Shown piece by piece: positions 60,201-64,000 of a DNA stretch of 64,000 nt. How positions within the stretch are numbered: position 1 is the first letter of the stretch; each line of letters opens with the position of its first letter. This DNA comes from Isochrysis galbana (Eukaryota > Haptophyta > Isochrysidales > Isochrysidaceae), in contig CM030935.1 in the NCBI GenBank assembly GCA_018136815.1, positions 4,642,731-4,706,730 of the forward strand, written 5' to 3'. The translations under genes were made by a program, and so were the position numbers. The notes beneath the pieces are model-generated. The model was not told where the DNA came from, made no database searches, and saw nothing but the letters and a program-made list of their open reading frames with translations.

Positions 60201-61074
60201 AGAGACCGGCCCATCGGAGCCGTTCGAGGACGAGGTCGAGACGATGGAACATCTGCTCGAAGGAGGCGTCGATGCGTTCCTCAAGAGTGCTGCCTGTACC
60301 TGTCGACCAAATCCCGATGTCGTCCAGGTACGGCATGCAAATCTCCCACGCGAGGCCCTGGAGCACCGCGTCCATGAGACGACACATGTAGGACGGGCCG
60401 GACTGGACGCCGAACGGGAGGTAGTTGAACTCGTACTTCTGGCGGTGGGTGCAGAACGCCGTGATGGGTTTGTCCTCTTCCTTGATGGGCAGGCACCAGA
60501 AGCCGGAGGCAAGATCGAGCAGACAAAGGAAAAGAGAATCTCGAGAACCTTGGCCTCGAGATAGACGGTCGATAGCCTCGACGGTGAGCGGTAGAGGGCT
60601 GTCCGAGATGCGAAGCTTCGAGTTCGTGTCCCGATAGTCGACGCAGAAGCGAACGGATCCGTCTTTCTTGCCGACGAGAACAACCCGCGAAGCCCATGGC
60701 GAATTGGACTTACGAATGATGCCTGCCGCCTCCATCTCGGCGACGTGCTTGTCGACGATGGCACGGCCCTCGTCGCCCATCTTGGACGGAGCATGCCGGT
60801 GGGCTGTAGCGCCGGGGAGGAGAGGCAGCTCGACCTCCATGACGTGCGTGTGCCGAGGGTTCTTCGGGTCGAGGGCGAACGCGTCGATATGCCGTGCCAG
60901 CAGGCAGCGTACGCGCTGCTTCTGGGACGGCGACAATTGTTCATCGGGATCGATGGTGATGCCGTCTAGGAGCGCGCGCTGCGCCTCGGTGAGCGAGGAC
61001 TCCGGGTCGTCTCCGTCACCGGCGACCGCCGACCGTGCCTCGTGCAGCTTGTACTCGATGTGGGCCGACGCCAC
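57286..61074 (-). CDS. pol: Ty3/gypsy chromovirus Pol polyprotein (RT-RNase H-integrase-chromodomain)
   Basis: 1262 codons. RT is at about 100-360, with D187 in LLDLASGFW, YLDD at 249-252 and the family signature FLGLCSYYRRFIKGFAHVAA. RNase H is at about 408-530, with D415, E456 and D483 in VIDHQALRWL. Integrase has the zinc motif H699-x4-H704 ... C734-x2-C737, then D766, D832 and E868, giving the exact D-x35-E spacing. A chromodomain is at about 1055-1105 (EYLVDSLLDRK, QYLVKWRGY, ATWEP), which in chromoviruses directs insertion to marked chromatin. All catalytic residues are intact. The listed start is a GTG; the frame is open farther upstream (SPVASAHIEY) and overlaps the Gag-protease frame, so translation probably enters by a -1 frameshift rather than at this codon. 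Confidence 0.96.
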   Translation of the reverse strand: MASAHIEYKLHEARSAVAGDGDDPESSLTEAQRALLDGITIDPDEQLSPSQKQRVRCLLARHIDAFALDPKNPRHTHVMEVELPLLPGATAHRHAPSKMGDEGRAIVDKHVAEMEAAGIIRKSNSPWASRVVLVGKKDGSVRFCVDYRDTNSKLRISDSPLPLTVEAIDRLSRGQGSRDSLFLCLLDLASGFWCLPIKEEDKPITAFCTHRQKYEFNYLPFGVQSGPSYMCRLMDAVLQGLAWEICMPYLDDIGIWSTGTGSTLEERIDASFEQMFHRLDLVLERLRWAGLSCKASKCILFAIKGEYLGHVVSRRGLEMDPKKVEAVRSIDPRHINSLEKVRSFLGLCSYYRRFIKGFAHVAAPLTDLTRTGVDVATVSQSPECQTAIRRLIDLITSAPVLAAPRHDKEFIVKTDAASTLGIGGVLSQIDDHGHEHVVAYYGRRLTAAERHWTTTEVELLAALESIRTWRPYLWGRHFRLVIDHQALRWLHTMKDTVQGGPASRLMRWALKLSEYRFTVEHKPGANHKDADGVSRLVAADDETSETSAPKQGGGQLLAAVVPNSRSTTASDGQPPAVAASRSRTTTASSLQADERSSRLSSTTRDSINLSYLDVGTPNAEALKEAQAEDPDCHDLIRFLSSSPHNPDLDHRRLRSLSRESSRCLLRSGLLYRRVPTRDGEKLCLYVPKTMRRAYLEAFHDHLCHLGDNRMARLLRDRYFWPGMNADVCEHVRQCHECTLAKPPFRHLADPKGPQVGAYPFDIVFCDVVSMAPTHDFIKGSRGFDKLLVFVDSLTRWIEAAPHNGDPSSADALHAFMSYVVSRHGVPRQLRSDSGSNLASQLTSVILERTGTDLRPSTPHHHESVGVVERAQQTLINMARATDEGGGRWVDHLPFFLMSMRASANRITRMSPAALLYGRELRLPAQLSDPPDTGPPPELPQEIRSYAWKMHCRLKAAWAAAYDATLESQADALADTLRTHSPPIQFAPGDRVVRKIPGHRNKLLYHYSGPYRIAEALGAGRYRLRDQENRLLSEEVHVTNLRPYYTLTDEDPVQTDEYLVDSLLDRKGRGDSRQYLVKWRGYAKAAATWEPLAELLRRCESLVTAYDDAHPFPPLRKPQMRKRAAESQSQTVSAPPTSHAIEAPVGSETTGLDHQAPRRSPRLAPSLHSGPIAHVSHLPVSARPSVANPAGPMMRPQHAVVVLGQWWYSSGSSRGSPWFGSHAFAHAALASPTFVRCRSEALARLSPSDRTLVSLLDTPSAFF

Positions 61075-63179
61075 CGGCGAATACGCAGGAAGGTTACAGG
61101 ACGTGGCGCCAGGTTCCAGACCGTGATCAGCACCTCCCCCTCCGGAGTTGGGGTTTCGACGCTCGTGGCGACCATTGGAGGAGAATCGAGGCCGTCACGG
61201 GGCGGCAAACGGTCGACGAGGATGGCGGAGTCGGGGTAGTTCTCGATGATCTCCAGCGGCAAGCGAACGGAGAACGTACCCCTCGATCGCGAGGGGATAG
61301 TGATAGGCTGCCTGGTGTACAGAGCAAACTCTTTCGACGCAGCGGCCGACGTGGAGACGTCGGCGAAGAGTGGCTCGACTTCGACGGCGGCAGACGAACG
61401 GGAAGGAGACGAAGGCGGACTGCGAGTGAAGTCGAGACGAGGGGGTGGCTCAAGCTCGGGATCGAGGGGCGGCAATGGAACCGAAGTCGGTCTCGCCGGC
61501 GGCGACTCGCCGCGAGCTTGATAGGAGGAAACGTTGTCCGAGATAGGAACGAGCGACGACTCCTCAGAGATCACGGCGACAAGCGGTGCAGAGGATAGAC
61601 GAGGACGAGTGGAGACGAGGGAAGGAACGCGACGATCGTCGACCATAAGGGTCAAGCGGCCATCACGCCCCGATTCCGGCGACAGTTCGATACAAGCGGC
61701 GTATGCTTCCAGGAAATCATTTCCCAGGAGAAGCATAGGCGCGCCTTCGACCACGAGGAAACGGTGTCGGAATTCGACACCGGAGAGAGAGAAGACCAAC
61801 GTGGCATAGCCGCGGGTACGGAGGGGGTTACCATCCGGTCCGACAACGGCAGGTCGGTCCGAAGCATGTTCGAGCGAGACGCAAGCGTCGCGGGGCAATG
61901 CGGCCAACAACTCGGTGGTCACAATCGAGGGGCCGGCTCCCGTGTCCGCGAGAGTCTTGTTGACGGCGAGGGCAGAATCGACGATGTAACGAGTAGGGCC
62001 CGTGGCAGAGTGACGGCAAACGATGAGATCGCGAACGTACAGGCAATGACGGGGGTAGAGGCTTGGCGGCGTGTCGGAGACAAGCCTCGCCGGTACCTCC
62101 CTGGTCACAGAAGCGACGACAGCAGGTTGGCTGAGAGCAGGCGTGAACCCCGAGGGAACGAAAGCGGCGTGCCGCCGTCTATGGTCGGAAATGACGTCAG
62201 CAATCGAGCGGCGAGCGGGGCGGTCGAGCGGAGGCAGCGGCGGGTGAAGGACCGGCAAGGCGCCCAAGCCTAGGCGAGATGGCGGCGTAGGGAGAAGAGC
62301 GAGGCGTTCCTGGTCCGACCAGGTTAGACGCAAGGCGGCATGCCAGCCCTCCGGCGTGAACGTGTCCGGAAAGGAAACGGAGGCACAAGTCTCCAGGAGA
62401 GGAGGCATCGGCACGAACGGCGATGAGGACGAGGGAGAGGGAGAGGGAGCAAGGATCGGCAACGGCTCCTCCTCCACCGCGGACGAGTGAAGGCGAACCT
62501 CTGCGTCGAGAGCCGACGCCAGCGACGGAGACAACGGCAGCCAGGTATACGATATCGAGCCTTGCGCCCCGCGCACCGCCGTCCATACACGCCAGCGGTT
62601 GCGGACCTTGCGAATCATCCGAGCGGGACGGACGGGTAACAACGACGAGCGGGGCGACCCTAGCCACGGCCGCCACTCCATATCAATCGCGGCGACGCTC
62701 GAAACATTCGAAGACTCTGAACTGGAACTGGAACCAACTTGAGCCACTTGGCTGGATTGTCGATCGCGCGCTTGAGATAGGAGGGAGGCGGTGGACGTGG
62801 CCGGACGAGAAGGAGTACGGCGGCAATAGTCCAAAACGACGGGCATCCACTGCATTGCCATCGCACCGGCGATACCCACGTAGGTACGGCTGCGCATCAA
62901 GCCGCGATGAGGGGACATGGGGAGGTTTGCCATAGCGTGCTCGCGACCAGGAACAATGCAAGTCGGCACGAGCGGTGGAAGGCTAGGCGGAAGGTAGAGC
63001 CCCGTAGCCTTAGTATGTCCCGTTCCATGTTGCCATGGATGGACGTATTGCGTGGCTTCGAGACCTCCGAGTAGCGATTTGGCGTAGTGGTGCATCTTCG
63101 GGTTTTCCACCGCCAGGAACGGAGCCTTGGCGTTCAAGCGACGGCGAAATTGCGCGACGGCCGAAATCGTATCAGACAT
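60966..63179 (-). CDS. Gypsy Gag-protease region
   Basis: 737 codons. The Ser/Pro-rich first half has no recognisable zinc knuckle. A retropepsin-type aspartic protease follows, with D412 in TLADTGAGPSIV and the closing motif MLLLGNDFLEAYA about 80 residues later. The end overlaps pol by about 110 bp in a different register; pol is -1 relative to this frame. The last ~35 residues after PRPVTFLR are probably not used if the shift occurs. The ATG at 63,179 lies inside the upstream Gag frame. Confidence 0.85.
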   Translation of the reverse strand: MSDTISAVAQFRRRLNAKAPFLAVENPKMHHYAKSLLGGLEATQYVHPWQHGTGHTKATGLYLPPSLPPLVPTCIVPGREHAMANLPMSPHRGLMRSRTYVGIAGAMAMQWMPVVLDYCRRTPSRPATSTASLLSQARDRQSSQVAQVGSSSSSESSNVSSVAAIDMEWRPWLGSPRSSLLPVRPARMIRKVRNRWRVWTAVRGAQGSISYTWLPLSPSLASALDAEVRLHSSAVEEEPLPILAPSPSPSSSSPFVPMPPLLETCASVSFPDTFTPEGWHAALRLTWSDQERLALLPTPPSRLGLGALPVLHPPLPPLDRPARRSIADVISDHRRRHAAFVPSGFTPALSQPAVVASVTREVPARLVSDTPPSLYPRHCLYVRDLIVCRHSATGPTRYIVDSALAVNKTLADTGAGPSIVTTELLAALPRDACVSLEHASDRPAVVGPDGNPLRTRGYATLVFSLSGVEFRHRFLVVEGAPMLLLGNDFLEAYAACIELSPESGRDGRLTLMVDDRRVPSLVSTRPRLSSAPLVAVISEESSLVPISDNVSSYQARGESPPARPTSVPLPPLDPELEPPPRLDFTRSPPSSPSRSSAAVEVEPLFADVSTSAAASKEFALYTRQPITIPSRSRGTFSVRLPLEIIENYPDSAILVDRLPPRDGLDSPPMVATSVETPTPEGEVLITVWNLAPRPVTFLRIRRWRRPTSSTSCTRHGRRSPVTETTRSPRSPRRSARS

Positions 63180-64000
63180 ACGCTGCGTCCCTGGTGGGAC
63201 CGATCTCCATTGCGATGATTTCGAGCATCGGAGCCGCGGCCGCTTCCGGAGTTGGCGGCCGTCGGTTTGTCACTCTTGTCCTGAGCCGTTTTCGACGAAC
63301 CCAGGCGATCCTTGACCATCCGGACGACGTCGTCGATGTGGGCAATCGTGAGCGGACCGTCCACTTGTTTGCTGCTCCGCGAAGCCTCCGCACGTGCCTG
63401 CTCGGCTGGAGCTAGCACCATGCGCGCAATCGAGATGCAGGACAACGAGTGGTGTGGCGCGTCTCCTGCGGCGACTGCCTCTATGCCTCGCTTCCACGCC
63501 TTGAGGAACTCGAACGAATTCTCCGCTCCCCGTGCGCGGTCGCTCTCGTCGGCCTTGACGCAGGCGTCGAATCGCTCGTTGATTTCGTGCGTGAAGGCTG
63601 GAAACTTGAAGACGTTGGCTGCCGTCACCGTCGGGTCGTTCATCTTGCGAACAAAGGCGTCAGTCACCCGAGTGGCAAGGGTCACCAAGTCCTCGCCTTC
63701 CGAGCGAGTGGTGCACCGGTCCCACTCCGCTGACGCAGTCTCTTTGGCGAAACCTTTCGCGCCAGCAGCGAATGACTGGTCGCACTTAGCGATCAGCACG
63801 TCGGCATGCAAGCACGGGTTAGCGCAAAGGACCGAGTCCCTAACCGCATCGAGGACATAGGCCATGATGCGAGGGTGGCCTTTCTTTGGATCGCGAGCGG
63901 CAAGGAGGAGGCCATTGAGAGCGTCCTGCCAGTCCACGCCCGAGGTGAGCGAGCCCTCGAGTGCGCGGATCAGTTGCATGCGGAATCCATCCCAGGAAGC
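63134..64000 (-). CDS. gag: Gypsy Gag, capsid-like, runs off the window
   Basis: Open from the window edge (ASWDGFRMQLIRALEG) to 63,134. It is alpha-helical and charged (VRDSVLCANPCLHADVLIAK, LVTLATRVTDAFVRKMND, SFEFLKAWKRGIEA), as expected of a Ty3/gypsy capsid. The C-terminal part is Arg/Ser/Gly-rich (NSGSGRGSDARNHRNGDRS), consistent with a nucleic-acid-binding nucleocapsid lacking CCHC. It overlaps the Gag-protease frame by at least 46 bp; that frame is again -1 relative to this one. Assignment is by position and general character. Confidence 0.7.
   Translation of the reverse strand, partial: ASWDGFRMQLIRALEGSLTSGVDWQDALNGLLLAARDPKKGHPRIMAYVLDAVRDSVLCANPCLHADVLIAKCDQSFAAGAKGFAKETASAEWDRCTTRSEGEDLVTLATRVTDAFVRKMNDPTVTAANVFKFPAFTHEINERFDACVKADESDRARGAENSFEFLKAWKRGIEAVAAGDAPHHSLSCISIARMVLAPAEQARAEASRSSKQVDGPLTIAHIDDVVRMVKDRLGSSKTAQDKSDKPTAANSGSGRGSDARNHRNGDRSHQGRSVCLIRFRPSRNFAVA

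Overview
The window is a piece of a GC-rich nuclear genome from a unicellular eukaryote, most likely an alga. Single-copy genes have GT-AG introns of 80-170 bp. A nuclear mitochondrial ribosomal protein gene is present, as is a gametolysin-type (M11) metalloprotease with a hydroxyproline-style PPSP linker, and a Ty3/gypsy chromovirus. Long (CT)n and poly-G tracts are common. The lineage (green alga, haptophyte or other) cannot be fixed from this sequence. Two runs of exactly 100 N mark scaffold joins.

Region 1-9.3 kb is single copy. It holds the 3' part of a LEA2-like gene (1-797, four exons), a complete gene for mitochondrial ribosomal protein uS2m (3788-4946, four exons), a small unidentified minus-strand gene (6446-6975, three exons) and a low-complexity stretch (7.0-8.5 kb). 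Region 9.3-11.4 kb is transposon debris: a dispersed AT-rich repeat, a diverged copy of an LTR-like repeat, and two LINE fragments of opposite strand joined at about 10.59 kb.

Region 11,381-60,817 is a tandem array with a period of about 19.65 kb. Each unit has an A part of about 9 kb: LINE ORF1, M11 metalloprotease, (CT)n and poly-G tracts, an LTR-like repeat and a coiled-coil gene relic. It also has a B part of about 10.7 kb: an AT-rich palindrome cluster, a 542-aa Cys-rich protein, a secreted Pro/Cys-rich protein, a GTTAAC palindrome, a repeat-rich stretch and Ty3/gypsy pol. The order is A1 - gap - A2 B1 - A3 B2. The unit boundary is a direct join of gypsy pol to LINE ORF1, which creates an in-frame 1486-codon hybrid ORF at 36,592-41,052. 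The first N gap lies exactly where a B part is missing. The second N gap (51,382-51,481) is flanked by the same ~963 bp on both sides, so it looks like an unmerged contig overlap.

Region 60,818-64,000 is unique. It continues the intact gypsy element leftwards in its own orientation: Gag-protease and an upstream Gag ORF that runs off the window. The array therefore lies between a LINE (left) and a complete gypsy element (right), whose sequences supplied the breakpoint.

Copies differ mostly by 1-bp indels in homopolymers, which probably reflect unpolished consensus as much as real decay. The exception is a substitution-rich, mostly synonymous patch in the gypsy pol gene. The cleanest gene models are: M11 protease 42,826-45,474; 542-aa protein 30,402-32,030; secreted Cys-rich protein 33,102-33,836; gypsy pol 57,286-61,074.
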